This document shows, in pieces, positions 22,015 to 35,270 of a DNA stretch of 64,000 bases. The stretch comes from Gonatopus flavifemur (Eukaryota > Arthropoda > Insecta > Hymenoptera > Dryinidae). Position 1 is the stretch's first letter; the number at the start of each line of letters is the position of its first letter. Under the pieces are notes generated by a model. The model worked only from the letters and a program-made list of their open reading frames with translations, did not search any database and was not told where the DNA came from. The position numbers were made by a program, and so were the translations under genes. Location: the NCBI GenBank assembly GCA_018340375.1, contig JAFFJZ010000001.1, forward strand, positions 17,068,001 through 17,132,000, given 5' to 3'.

Positions 22015-22493
22015 CTCTGGTAGAAATTTGTCTGGGCGTCTCATTCACCATCCACGTACTAGAAGGGACCCACGTGGAGGCAACCAGATAATAAATTTCA
22101 GTCAATTTGACTTTACTGCCCAAACATTTAGTTGGTTTTTCATGCGCCTACTGATCTTACAGTAACATTGATAGTCTATCAACACGGTCAGAAGAATAGA
22201 AGGAAGCCCCAACATTTCAATTTGTCACTCGGGATTATTTTATGGAAATAAATTCAAAAGCAACATTCTTGACTGGAGATTAGATGTCAAAATACATTGT
22301 TGCTTCATTCATAGGTGTGATTTTACAAAAAACACATGATTTCACATTTCTAATTGCCAATTTGAACAACATTCTAGCAAATCCCTGGGACATCTGGATG
22401 GGCACAGGCTAGAGAGTGCGTTACAAAACCAACCTAACATCTGGAAAAACTAGCTGGGGTCCGTCTAATTCCCAATCATAATTTCTACTAGGG
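22015..22493. mobile_element. dispersed repeat with CTCTGGTAGAAATT TIR, copy 2
   Basis: The copy aligns with 17203-17745 along most of its length in the same orientation. Left end CTCTGGTAGAAATT, inverse right end CCCTAGTAGAAATT. It lacks the central piece of copy 1 and instead has CCCAACATTTCAATTTGTCA there, plus a longer segment near 22385-22430. Two copies 4.8 kb apart differing in their middles show that the family is made of variable cores between conserved shoulders. Confidence 0.75.
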
Positions 22494-25012
22494 TAGAATT
22501 GAATTAAATGTTTTCAAGAATCTCATGCACTTCATCCAAAAATACCGGATAGTATGTTAACAATGTTTTATCGATACATGTGTCGAATCGTAACAATATC
22601 ACGAAATGTTTCGATAACCAATTCTATCTATAATGATTTCTTTGATGTTTCTTATTTTTCTCTTCGATACTATTTACAGTGGACGTATTCCAGGAAGGTG
22701 GCATATACACAGTATCAAGACAATCATAGGGGAAAATAGTATTCAACAATGAAACTAAATACACACATATCGTATAATACACACCCTACACACCAACCCT
22801 TAATGCCAATGACCTGCTAGTCTATAGGTACAACATATAGAGAGTACTAACTACATATGTTCGACTGTGTGTTACCTATTCTTAGCATGACGAGTAAAGC
22901 TCCGTACGTTATATGACGAAGTTTCATAGTTGTGTAAGTTACCTTGTAAACCTTCGCATGTATATGTTCCAGTGTTATGAACGTGAATCGAGTTTACTTA
23001 CGTACGTAAATTCAGATACACTTGAATAAGTATAAATATAAACATAAAATGCGAGTTTAATATTATTTTTCAAATCAACTCTACATCTTAGAGCGCAGTC
23101 GAGAGGATTATCTTTTAATCTCAGTATCAATTGAATTTAAGTAATGATATATAAAGTAGTTATTGTACATCTCAACCAGTTCAGCCACATCCATGTGGAA
23201 ACTCAACATTATCTCTTCGCATCAAGATACACTTATTCAAAATATAAAACTCTTCATGAGAGGTATGATAACAGAAGTAACACGAGAACAAGTTCTCAAA
23301 CTTGATGAACTTTTCAAACCGCAAATTCTGCAATGTCTCCTTCAAACTAACTATATCAATATTTGCTTCCATATTCATGTAAATGAATAAAAATGAATGT
23401 ATAATCTTATCGCGAGACATTAAAAAATCAATTAAGAAAACTTGTAGAAAAATTTCTCATTCCAGTTGGCCAGTTACTTTTTATTATCCAACATAATTTT
23501 CGTCCACAATATAACTTATAGGCGTTCGAGCTTGCTTTCTGCCACTTATTCGTGTCTCTTCCACTCTCGTCTTAGCAATAAAAGGTATATTTTGTCGCAC
23601 GAGATCGACGACCGACAGTAGACCGAGGAAATTTCATGTACAATTACAAGGCTTTTGTAGACGCTAAATTGCTAATAGTCTCCGTGAATCCCCGCAAAGG
23701 AAAGGGATAACCGGCTTCCTCTCCTTTCCCTCGTTTCTCCGTTTAGTTCACCCTCGGCTGAGGGCATGCGAGGTGGTGGTGATGCTTCTTCGTGCACCTC
23801 ATTTCGTGACAGTCATTCTCTTTTCGACTTCCCTAATTTTGTCCCACTTTGCCTTGCGTTCATTGCGTTCGTCAGGCATCTCAACGTGTCCCGCCAATTC
23901 GTTCCCAAAAGTTGGAACGTCTAGAGCCAAATTTTCTCATCCTCTGAACTGAGATCCCGAGGAAAGAGAAGGACAGAATTCACTTCGCGCTAGAAAGGGG
24001 TCTTCGAAGACTTATTGTGGATTATAAACTAAGATTGTTTTCATTAAACACGACACGGTCGCGTACATTTGCCGTTCTATGGATGTTTCCCACCCCAGAA
24101 ATGGGAAAATAAGAGCTGTTTCTAATTTACTTGATTCTCGAGATTATCAGAATATTAACAAATTCAATTGATTCATGTTTGATGTAAGATTTATTTTTCA
24201 TCAATCTTGATGAGAAAGGGGAATTGAATAATTTTCTTATGTGAAATTTGATTTCCCGATCCATTAAAGAATATTGCCATATTTTAATTCTTTCAGAAAA
24301 AAATGTATTCACGGTGAAACGAAAGAACAGGGATGTTTCTGGATTATTCCATGGGAGAATTTGACAAAAAGAAAGCAAGCATGAGAGAACAAAAGGATCT
24401 TTTTTTTTACTCTCTTTTGTAATTCTGTTCCCCTTCCGACATCAACTAGATGTATGATCCTTTCCTTACATTCAAATTTCTCGTCTTTTTATTTTCTTCG
24501 AGTTAGGAAGTAGAGATCTACTAGGCTTCGTGTGACGTTCATAGTTCTCGAACTGACTTTCTTTTATTTTTGGTGGAGCAATGCGAAAATCACGTTGGGA
24601 AAAAGACAAAAAATGGACAGAATAAAAGATAAGGTGGTAATGCTGGGAAGTAAAGAGAAAAGGACGTAACAATAACTGAGCTAATGAACGATAATGAACA
24701 TGCTAGAGTTTATTTACGAAATTGCCCTGACTGTCCTCTTCCTGGCATTTCTTTTAATTTATTCTAGTAATTTTACTTGAGAATATACGCTTTATACGTT
24801 ATTGAAGTATCATTCATTCTGGACGGTTACCTAGTCAACGCAAGTGGAAAAATCCTCTTTATAGAGCTCTTAGAGCTGATCGATCTTCAACCCAAAGATA
24901 TGCAAAGATTGCAAGCTTATTATGGTTGTATTAAAGCATTCGATTGTACGTTGGTTAGCTCTGAAAGTTCTAGAAAGAGGCTGTTGTCATTTGTGTTCAC
25001 TGAGTAAAGGCC
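22494..25012. other. unassigned sequence
   Basis: 2.5 kb without a recognised gene or bounded mobile element. 23690-23990 is less AT-rich than its surroundings and reads as single-copy DNA. Short plus and minus frames here have no family motif. Confidence 0.35.
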
Positions 25013-25233
25013 ACACAGAGAAAAATATGCGCATTATGATCCGATTAAATTTGATCAACGAGTCAACCTAATATCCCATGAGAACCTGACGAGGTTATCC
25101 GAGATCAGGCGTACCTCTCAAAACCCTAACTCGGATTGGATATGGATTAACTCATTCGATTTGGATCAGGATTTCCAAGTTTCATTCCGAAAATGTTGGA
25201 TATCTTTTTGGATACAGTTTTTTCTCATCGAGG
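25013..25233. repeat. probable small word-array element (GGATTAAATC-type words)
   Basis: The string CCACACAGAGAAAAATATG at the left and the inverse right string CGATGAGAAAAAACTGTATC share a weak terminal match. Between them GATCCGATTAAATTTGATC, CCTGACGAGG, GATCAGGCG and GGATTGGATATGG repeat one theme in both orientations. The ends are not firm and no target duplication is seen. Confidence 0.35.
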
Positions 25234-25254
25234 CTTACAAGAGTGAACATTTAA

Positions 25255-26855
25255 CCCTTTCTGATCTGGCCTAATTCTGATAATGATAAAAATTGTTTTT
25301 CAATAGGCAATAGTTCCTATAGCTCCTAGTATAAACTCTGAATTTTCCCAGAATTTTTAGTGAAGTAGATTAAAAATTATTTATATATCCATTCCAATGG
25401 ACACAGGGTGTCTATGACTAGAACATAGGAGGGAAAATTCAAAATATTTTTATATCACTATTCGTAATAAATCTTCATTAAATCTCAATGATTCAATATA
25501 TCAAACGAAGATTACAAAGAATTTCAACGAAATAGGTGATTTTCCAAAAGAAACATCCATTAATTGTAAATACAGGCTGTTGCTGAGTATTTAGAAACGA
25601 GACAGAGTATCAGCTTATATTTTCTTTCTATTTTGCAACATAATATCAGTGCAGAGTGTCCAGTTCGGGAATTTTTTATTTGTTTCATTGGTCATTTCGT
25701 TCAACTTGATTTTATGACTGATTGATTTCATTGGAATTCTCCGAGGCTGGACATTCTGCAGTGATACCACTAAAAACTCCAATGTTATAAGAGAGTTACA
25801 ACTTTCTTGTAACGGATCTTTATCTTGAAATCCATTGGAACATGATTATCAATTTCTAGTCATTTTTATACGACGGCCAACCGTAAGAATTTTGTGCATT
25901 TTGATTTCCGTTCATCTTCATTAAAAGGAAGGATTGGTACAGTGGGTGGATTTGGTCCGTTCCCTGTTACTTTTGATGAGTTGTGAAAAGCTATGCCATG
26001 ATTCACAAATTTTTGATGAAAATTTAATTCCAAACTCCTAAACACTTGGGAAATGATTCGTGCAGATCGATGAGATCGTTCAAGAGTTTCGAATTCAAAT
26101 ATTACGGTTACAATCGGGATTTAATTTTGGGTGTTCTTAAATTGATGAAATTTGCAGGCAACGGATTAAATCCACCGAATGTAACAGTTATCAAATATAT
26201 ATTCTTGAATATGACCAATCAAATATTCGATAACATTCCAACAAATAACAATGATATTCATAAATTCATAAAATACTTGATCATTATGAACACGTACATA
26301 AAATGTAATAATTGTCATCAATTATTTTGTGAGTGTTATTGAATATTCGATTAGTCGTATTTTGAGAATGTATTTGACAACTGTTACCAGCCTTTTTTCA
26401 GTTTAGTATTCTATCTTTCTGAATGTACACTTGTTACCTTGTTGTAGATGAATTTTGCCAACATGCACCCAGTGTCCATTCCAATGGGCACATGATGTTG
26501 TTGCATAATTTAGCTGTGTATTAGAATACTTTGAAATATGCAAAACACTTTTTGGTACTCAAAACCTCTTTGAAGTGGAACACATTTTTTGAATATTCAA
26601 ACTGCATCCTGCAGAATCAGTGAAATTCGTTCAAGTAGTGGAAATTGCAGTTTCAAAAATTTCGAAATTCTCATCACATTAGTTCCGTTTGAAAACATAC
26701 CATATCAAAAATATAATTTTGAATAATTTTCTTATCGTCAATTGACACCTTCATCATGATGATATCATGGGTTTCAGACTGCTCTGATTTGGGGAACGAT
26801 TTTGATAATTTGCTACATTCTATGTCCATCGGAATGGACGTCAGGTCAGAGAGGG
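25255..26855. mobile_element. candidate TTAA-target (piggyBac-type) non-autonomous element
   Basis: The left end is TTAA followed by CCCTTTCTGATCTGGCC. The inverse of the right end is TTCAA followed by CCCTCTCTGACCTGACG, so TTAA survives only on the left (25251-25254) and has decayed to TTGA on the right (26856-26859). The near-palindrome GTCCATTCCAATGGAC occurs three times with small changes (about 25388, 26472 and 26824, the last as GTCCATCGGAATGGAC), two of them near the ends where transposase-binding repeats would lie. There is no piggyBac transposase; the open frame at 26046-26342 has no recognisable motif. Confidence 0.5.
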
Positions 26856-26859
26856 TTGA

Positions 26860-29800
26860 AGAGTTTAAACATTCTTCTTCTCAACTTTTGCACTGATGAG
26901 ATGACGTCAACAATGAAAATGACAGTATCAGACAGTATCAGAAGTCGTGAGTGACTTACAAGGCAGAGTGATTTCTGCTAGAGTCCATGACATTCTATGC
27001 AAGTTTATGATAGATTGAAAAAACATTATTTGTAGTTTGACATGTCTCGTAATATCTTGCAAGGCAGCATTATAATTGAAAAGAACTATTCGAATTCTAT
27101 TCCTTTGATGATTATATTTGAATAAACGGAGTTTGAATTCAGATCTCACCGGACATGAATTAACATCGAAACAAACTCCGAAAAGTCCAACTCTGATCTT
27201 CCCTAAATCATTCAATATTTATATGAGATTGAAACGAATGTTGATTTTCCAACTTCGGAAATACGATTGTCTTACCGGCGCGTGCAATAGTTTTTGTTTG
27301 GGTGAAATCAGAAAGAGTTAAATCTCTGGTCGAATAGATGGAATTGCAAGGTATAATTGATCAAAGATAATTACAGTGTTGGGTATGCATTTATAATTCA
27401 AAGAACAGCATGTGGTGAATACACGATAACATCGACTGGCGTATAGATGCACCTATTCTATTACATCACGAATTGATTTTCTACAACTGTAATCGTATAG
27501 TTCATAAAATTTGATACCTTTGAACATTCATCAAGATATACCACGCACTTGATTTTCCTTTCAGTTACTTGGAAACACAAAACAAATTGAAAGATCCCAT
27601 GAGAATATTTCATATGCTCATTTCTTTATACACCATAGGAATATTTTCATCATATGACGAGTAATATTGGAATGAGCATAGAAATTGATCATCATTTAAG
27701 GTGAAAATCACAGAAATTTCAATTCATATCACAGAATCAGTTACGTGGAACGCGTTATGATATTCAATCAAACTGGTTCCTATTCGGAAGTCTAGTTTGA
27801 ATAAAGCAGATATTCATTACAGTCGATTGAAAATCTCGGAATATAATTCTATACGGTTATTTCACGAAAGTCAGGAATTTCAAATAATTAGAATCGCATA
27901 ATAGGTCAATATTATGAGAATGTGTGAGATATTTGTGATATAAATAGCCTGTGTAATCGATCGCATTATCATCACGAAGATTATGTTTGGTATCAATCCA
28001 ATCAATTTTGTTCAAATAATTACATGCGCATTCATCATTACAACATAATCGTCCATTTGGAAATGCACGCATTGGAAACGCGAATTAATTACGTACATAA
28101 ATAGTGTTTTCAAAATAACAATGGTCTATTAGACATGAATAATTTTGAGTCCGTGTAATATTTTATTATTTATTCCGCGATACACCATGAAAATATGACA
28201 AAGATTCACTGTATTTCTGAAAAATTCCATCAAGATACTATTGGGCAGAGTTGTAAACATAGAACAGAACAGAAAAAAAAGAACGAGATTGCTGGTGAGT
28301 CCAGAACTTTCTTCAGCGGTAGGATTGAGATTTTTCATTAAAGATCCGTCGACTCAGCTATTCGGTCCCGAACGTCCAGAGGGAAGACGAAAGACCTAGT
28401 AGTCGGTGTTGAAGAAAGACTGCGAGATGGAAAAGAAAGATGCATAACTTTCTTAAAAGAAACGATAAGAAAAAGGACAAGGAAAGCCAAGGTTAAAGCC
28501 CGAACTGTGTAATATGGTGGATTAATACCCGCGAAATCTGCCACCTAAAAAGTTATTAATGACAGTCAGCGCCAACAGCACGATACCTCACTCTCCCAGC
28601 TGATTCTGGTGGAGTCCTGTCAAAGATTTTATAAAAGAGGGTGACTCACGAATTTATTCTCTTCTCACCGACGATTTCAAAGGGCCATTTCTCAAGAGAA
28701 ATAGAATGGAAAACATAAAAAATTCACGGTATTGAATTTATAGTAGTTACTTGTTGAATGTAGAAAACTGACTTTAAAATCTAAGGTACAAAAAACTGGT
28801 TTTTAATATGGTACTTGACAATACATACATCGATGTCTACGTCGCATCGCCGTGGATATCGTGTTCTTCATTGTCATCCACGTGGAGTTCTCGGAGACGC
28901 GAGGTTGAAATCGATGAATGTGCTGTTGAGCGTATGGATTGAAAAGGGATCAAAACTTCACCGTAGATTCGTGCGCACATGGATAGTTGAACTTCATGAT
29001 TCAATGCACTGTAACGAAAATCTACCAAATCCTTTCAGTAAAATTGAAGCGAAAAACATAAAATTTTATCAGCACCACAGGAATTTGTTATGAACAGATG
29101 TTTTCCAGTCAAGTATGTACCTACATCAAATCAAGTACTATTCGGTTTATCATATCACATGCGGTGTATATTGTAAGTGCATTCTTATGACAAAGGAGTG
29201 AAGAAGAGTAAGATAAGAGGAAGATGAAGGAATCAAGAATATCAAAAATAAAATGAAATGTTTGTGACACTACCAATGCGTCGGGATTTGTCAAAGTAAA
29301 GCACAAGGGGTCGTCGAAAGGGTTGAAACGGAAGGGAAAGGGTGGTTGCAGATTTGAACAAGAGCTGGGTTGCTATGCAAATTGGAAAGATAATAATCGA
29401 TTGCCAGAGGATGGTTGCGTTGATGGTGTCGCGGATGAGTCCCGCACACATCTAACCAGGTTGGATCAACTCTGGTCGATCTGTCCTTCTCTTCTTTCAA
29501 CCACCCCTTTCGAACCACCTTCTATCGCCCATCTCGATCTCTCTCAAGGGAAATTATATAGTCTGCCCTCAGCGTACCGATCCCTGTATAGACCGTCAAA
29601 TACCTTACTTCTACCTGTCCTTCATGTGCGTCTGCATTTTCATTCCTCTTCGCATGGCTGTCTCTGTCTTTCCCTGGATATACATTGGTTCGAATGGCAA
29701 GCAGAAAAGGGGGTTAGGACACAGTTCGAAAACTGGACACGCATTATAAATTTTTCCCGACACCTTTCAAACGCTTCGTACGAAATACTCTTTCCCGTCA

Positions 29801-31241
29801 TACAGTGGCCAGACGATTGAAACTTCTCCAACTCTCTTCTTCTTCTCTTCCTGTTTCCACATTGGATTTTTTCATTGATATTGAATACTGGGAATGTTTG
29901 AGATTAAATGAAACTGTTCGATACCAACACCCTTCGAGTAAACCTCAATTTTTTTGTTCGTATTTGCTTACGTCAGGTTTCGGTTCATTCTGAGTCAGAT
30001 TTTCATTTGCATTTGTATATATTCCAAAATAAGTTTGTTGAAACACGCTTTTCGTGTAGAACAACTGTAGTAGGTTTTGGAAATATTATTTACTAACAAC
30101 AGGGATTGAAAAGCGGAATTAGTGGAAGGAGTTTTCTCCTCAATTTACTTGAGGGATTCATAAACATACTCCTGTCGCATGGATGATTATACCCAGGATC
30201 ATACATCAATACACGAATCTGTGTCATGATTGAGAACCAGGGAAGGTTTTCACAGAGTTAGTATGATCCATCATTATTAGATGAATGGCAGTACAACATC
30301 GCTTGATGGAATATTTTACATACAAAATGAGAATACATCATCTGACAATTCAAATGTATTTACAAATGTTACGATAATTGAATTTTCGAGATCATTTATT
30401 ATCAATTAAAATAAAAGACATTGATGGTTTTCAAAATTTGTATCCCATTTGTATATTAAAGACACTTTTCTCTGTTCAAGATTGATCTTTGTTACACTTT
30501 TATGTCCCTTGAACTGGGGTTTTTCCGTGAAGTAATGATCCAATTTTGACCTGAGACTATCTGTCCACGAGAATCAGTACCTGAAGGTTTTATAGGAGGA
30601 CATCTCGAAACTTGGTATCAGAATAATTCCAAACGATCTTAGAATGACACGATTTTTTTCGTCAAAATAACACCAAGGAGTGTTAAAATTAAACCACCAA
30701 TACAGAAATTCACCATTGGCGCTAACATGGTGCAATGTAGATAAAGTATGGCCGGGGCTTGGTAACGAAGCATGGCGCAACACTGAAAACATCATTTTAT
30801 GATTTATTAATGTGTCTTTCCAATGTCGCGCCATCATTGGTACAGAAATGGCAATCAAATACATAGACCATCATTGGCAAACAATGGAAAATTTTGTTTA
30901 TCAGTGTTGCGCCAATGATAAAACTGTAAAAAATAATTAACCAAAAAGTATATAAAAAGTATGCGCGTCTCACAATTTCCAATATATATTATTTGAGATC
31001 GTATTGTGTCTTCCTGATTCATCTGTAAACAACTCGGTGTTTTCTGTGGCTAAAGTTTGCCATGAGAAGTATACACGATATGGATCAGCGGTAGGAGCCC
31101 TCTGGTGTAACCTGTAACAAAGAACAATTGACTGTTCTTCCAGAGAATTATTTGAGTCTCATATATTCGTTGTGTACATCTCTTACTACTCGCGAGAACC
31201 TCTCGATCGATAACTTAGCTGGCAATTCAGCCATCAAAAGT
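26860..31241. other. unassigned; mobile-element-poor sequence
   Basis: 4.4 kb with no recognised gene or complete element. 28340-28680 and 29320-29830 are less AT-rich and pyrimidine- or purine-skewed, giving long open frames on both strands that I do not accept as genes. 30650-30930 repeats GGCGCCAATG-like words (GCGCCATCATTGG, GTTGCGCCAATGAT, ACCATTGGCGC), another short inverted-word patch, and similar words appear after mariner 2 near 32536-32580. Confidence 0.35.
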
Positions 31242-31243
31242 TA

Positions 31244-32518
31244 TTGGGTGTACATTTTGTTCCCGCCGTTTTTTCCCAAAATTTGAGGCTTTATTCTCAA
31301 AGAGTAAATACATACTTATGATTCAAAGTACTGGCCGTCACCAGCCACTACTTTTTCCCATCTTTTCGGCAATTGTCGGATCCCATCTCGGAAAAACGAT
31401 GCATCTTTTGAGGCGATCCACGAATCGATCCAGTCTTCAACTTCTTCATAAGAATGAAAATGCTGATCACTCAGGCCGTGTGCCACCAATCGAAATAAAT
31501 GGTAGTCGGAAGGAGAGTACGGTGGATGGGGTGAGACTTCCCATTTTAGTATTTCCAAATATGTCTTGACCGGTTTTGAGAAATGTGGCCAAGCATTATC
31601 ATGCTGGAGGATAACTTTATCGTGTCTTTCTTGATACTGTGGCAGTTTTCCCTTCAATGCTCGGCTGGAACGCATCAACTGCGTTCGATATCGATCCCCT
31701 GTAATGGTTTCACTCGGTTTCAATAGCTCATAATACACGACACCGAGCTGATCTGACCAAATGCAGAGCATAACCTCGGCACCATGAATATTTGGTTTAG
31801 CTGTCGCCGTGGGGACATGTCCGGGCATTCCCCAAGATTTTCTGCGCTTGAAATTATCATAGTGGATCCATTTTTCGTCGCCGGTCACAATGCGGTGTAA
31901 AAATCCCTTTCGATTCTGTCTTTGAAGCAACTGTTCGCAAGTAAAGAAACGTTGTTCAACATATCTTGGCTTCAATTCGTACGGAACCCAATTCCCCTGT
32001 TTCTGAATCATTCCCATGGCTCTGAGGCATTTCGAAATGGTTTGTTGAGTCACTCCCAATGATTCTGTTAATTCTTCTTGCGTTTGGCACGAGTCTTCAT
32101 CGAGTAATGCCTCCAATTCGGAATCTTCAAAAATTTTCTCTCTTCCACTGCCATGTCGATCCTCGACATTAAAATCATCCTACTTGGGACGTTTAAACCA
32201 TTCACGACACGTTCTTTGACTCAAAGCAATCTCACCGTAAGTACTTGAGAGCATTCGATGAGTCCCAGCCGCAGTTTTCTTCAAATGAAAGCAGAAAATC
32301 AAAACTTCCCGCAAATGACGAGAATTCGGCTCAAAAACTGACATCTTTGATCGAGTAAAAATTTATGATGTAATCGAAAAATTCACTAATATGACGATGT
32401 TGTTATGTTGACACATGTCCAACCTTACTGTGTTACATCCATTACCTAACCTACTTCGACCCTCACCTACCGACGCAACCATGTATTGTAAACGGCGGAA
32501 GCAAATTTGTTCACCCAA
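31244..32518 (-). mobile_element. mariner element 2 (1275 bp), mauritiana-type
   Basis: The left end reads TTGGGTGTACATTTTGTTCC and the inverse right end reads TTGGGTGAACAAATTTGCTT, both continuing to CCGCCGTTT: inverted repeats of about 29 bp with a one-base indel and a few mismatches. TA duplicates flank the element (31242-31243, 32519-32520). The transposase on the minus strand fills the interior. TIR divergence and gene lesions indicate an older insertion than mariner 1. Confidence 0.95.
31316..32344 (-). pseudogene. mariner 2 transposase with nonsense codon 55 and D,D30D spacing
   Basis: Translation starts MSVFEPNSRHLREV at 32344. The first helix-turn-helix contains HRMLSSTYGEIALSQRTC. 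TAG at 32182-32180 (codon 55, in FKRPK-stop-DDFNVED) interrupts the frame; the rest is open to TAA at 31318-31316. The second helix-turn-helix (ELTESLGVTQQTISKCLRA), the linker GNWVPYEL and the catalytic blocks TGDEKWIHYDN, QHDNAWPH and YSPSDYHLF are all present. Mariners normally have 34 residues between the second and third Asp (SPDLAPSD). Here the DLAP residues are missing and the spacing is 30, a 12-base in-frame deletion likely to inactivate the enzyme. The sequence pattern fits the mauritiana subfamily. Confidence 0.93.
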
Positions 32519-32980
32519 TACAATTACGGAGTATGCCAATATTGAGCCATGCTATTACCAATGATCGGCGCTACATTGAAAATTAATTTTTATCCAGACT
32601 AGACCAAAGTTTGTGGCAATATTCAACCACGTTCCAAATGATCCTCATTTTCAATAGAATTCATCGTTCGGTCTATTCCTGACCAAAGATGAGCCCAGCA
32701 AGCGCCAAACCTGGCTGAGTTGTGAATTAATGGTAGGCTGACAACCGAAATTCATTTAACACCGATATCGGTGCAACATTATATTTGTTGTTGATCAGCA
32801 TTGAATATTTATAGATTGCCAAGCCTTGCCTGTCAACATTGCACCAAACTATATTCTATTGTCTAAGAACTTTTATATGGGCAGCCCTTCCGGTGTCGAG
32901 TGTTTTTAACACCGCCAGTTCTCTACAATGCTGGTTATCTATTACAATAAACATAGATATACGAACATAATTGTAGCACC

Positions 32981-33060
32981 ATCGTACTGGTTCCGTTATT
33001 TCACGATAAAATCACTGTTTACATCCTGGAATAACTGTGAATCATCGGAACCAGTACGAT
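32981..33060. repeat. hairpin, ATCGTACTGGTTCCG arms
   Basis: ATCGTACTGGTTCCG at the left edge has an exact inverse copy at the right edge, and GTTATTTCA/TGAATCA and CACTGTTTACA continue weaker pairing inward. It lies just upstream of a solitary CTCCGTGTA terminus, so it may be the end portion of a decayed TIR element. Confidence 0.55.
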
Positions 33061-34227
33061 AAATGTAATAGACGATTTAGCGGTAGTTACAAAATTCTCT
33101 CCGTGTAGAAACTTTGAGTATTTGAATCAATTAAGATATCTATTTTGTAACAATATATATATGAGATAATTACCCTCTACTACAGTGATTGAGACTCGTT
33201 AATTGATTATATTGTTCAAGGAATTGATAACAGAAGTTTCATAAACATTTCACAATGTTTGAATCTGTCACCCTTCACTGAATAGAAAGGACAAGAAAAG
33301 TATCATCAACAAAAGATAACGAAGAGAACAACAAATGTACAGTACCTCAATGATATGTGCAAGCTTATTTATATATATACACGTTATCGATCATTTACCA
33401 TATGGTCATTGTAATACTGAGTTGGAATAAAAGCGCCATAAGGCTTTGAATTTATATTGATACGTAGATTCATGATTATATACGATAGACTCAATTCATT
33501 AATACTCAAAGAGTTCATCAAAGTACACCAGTTTGTCTCCAGCTCGCATTCGATCAATGTACTGACGTCATTACTTTCACATTTTCAATGTCATATGAGT
33601 ACTAAAATGTAATGAAACGTATCTTAAGAAAATTAGTTAATTCGACAGTCACTGCATACGTAATTAATATCTGAAATATAAACCAACCATATCAACCCTC
33701 AATATATAACCGGCTTGACCATCTCTAAGCGGGCTTCGTTACCACCAATTATTATCTAAGGTATGCCATCATTTCCCTGTAACAAACAGCGCAAAGTGTA
33801 TTGTTTATTGTTATTTCATCGTGCGTGGTCGAAAGTTCGTGAGAATTCATTATTCTGAATACATTTTTAACTCTCGCCGTTCGATGCTACATTCAATTAA
33901 CATGATAAATTTACAGCAAAACACTAGTTGTGTCATTATTAATCCCAAAATATCCGGGATATTTATATATTCGTGCAGCGTGAAGCATAAAGTGAGAAAA
34001 CCAATGCAGAGACAAATGAAAGGGCACAGAAAAAGAGGTCGGCTTTGATAATACGGTAAAAGCAGAAGAGAATGAGACTACTGGAAAGTGGAGAGAGGAA
34101 GAAAGGGTGGCGGAGGGGGTCGAAGGGAGATGAAACAGCGAGTCGTTTGTCGTCCGTCAGATAAACAACGTCGTTATTGTAAATGCATTGGATCAACACG
34201 CTGGCAGTGCTTCATTGGCGGCAGTTG

Positions 34228-34275
34228 CTTTTCTTTCTTTCTTCCTTTCTTTCTTCCTTCCTTTCATTTCATTTC
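34228..34275. repeat. (TTTC/TTCC)n pyrimidine simple repeat
   Basis: A run of CTTT and TTCC units with no purine interruptions over most of its length. It accounts for the SFFLSFFLPF-type peptide seen when the plus strand is translated. Confidence 0.85.
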
Positions 34276-34697
34276 ATCATACGACAATGCATCGTATTCT
34301 CCCCTTCCTGGTCGATTCGTTGGTCGGTCTCTCGTTGTTGTTTATGAGATCGATGGCCCTGATAACCAGAATCGATTTTATCGTGTATACTGAGTTACAA
34401 TATTTCTTCAAATATATATGTATATATATATATATGCATTTCGCGATGTGTACACACATCAATGTTTTCATTAATATTACGAGAGGTCTTATACCGTTCT
34501 CAAGCACCACTACAATACAGCACCGCGTCTATAATGTACGTAGTATATTTATTATTGATAGCTGGAGATTCTGTTTTTGCTATGTTTTTGTTTTATTTCC
34601 TGAAGGATCGAGGATGGATATCGAAGTGAAAAATGTAGAAAAATCGAACCGAAAGGGGGTTCCGAACTCAGACGATAACAAAATTGATGTACATGTT

Positions 34698-34716
34698 CTC
34701 CTCTCTCTCTCTCTCT
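34698..34716. repeat. (CT)n microsatellite
   Basis: About nine uninterrupted CT units. Confidence 0.85.
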
Positions 34717-35247
34717 TCATATCCAGAACCCGTCCATGGTTCGAAAAATATTTGCTTCGACGAAATATAAACCTGTATACTACAACTCAGGGTTCACTAT
34801 TTTTCCATTACGTCCAAGAGAATAACACTCTTACACGAGCTATAAACTTGTATCGTAGTTGGTATTACGCTTCAGTAGTTACAAATGTTTTAATTTATTG
34901 AAAGAAAAGTAAAATATAAGGATATGAAAGCTTGAAACATTATTTTATTTTTCTTTCTTGTATTTTAGATATTGATAATTTTATAATATGACGTTGGTGG
35001 TACTCGAAAATTTATTGCAATTGAAAACAATTTTTTAGAGTTTGATACATGAATTTCCATGAAACATAATTCCACGTCGCAGTTCTTTTTCTAAATTTTC
35101 CTGCTATCTCATCTATCTTTCCTCTTTCTTCATACTCTTGAAAGTATCGTCTGGCTAATGTAAAAAACATGAATGCACACAGAATGTTGTGTGTTGCTTA
35201 CATTGCGACTCTTCTTATTCCCGTAGGGTTAAAGGAGGTTACGTTGA

Positions 35248-35270
35248 TGGTGGTGGTGGTGGTGGTGGTG
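35248..35270. repeat. (TGG)n trinucleotide repeat
   Basis: Seven to eight TGG units. On the minus strand they read as a histidine run in a short frame that has no other protein character. Confidence 0.85.

Noticed and set aside
21953..22165. Open frames over the CCCTGGTAG-ended repeat
   Set aside because: The equivalent frame in the other copy (17033-17332) differs by shifts and the repeat has variable centres, so this is non-coding repeat sequence.
29323..29820. 165-codon plus-strand open frame in a less AT-rich patch
   Set aside because: Also open on the opposite strand, pyrimidine-biased, and without recognisable motif. It could be an exon but nothing positive supports it.
34188..34901. 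237-codon plus-strand open frame, the longest outside the transposases' vicinity
   Set aside because: It runs through pyrimidine and TA simple repeats, contains no domain or motif and has no supporting gene structure. Length is explained by low-complexity sequence.
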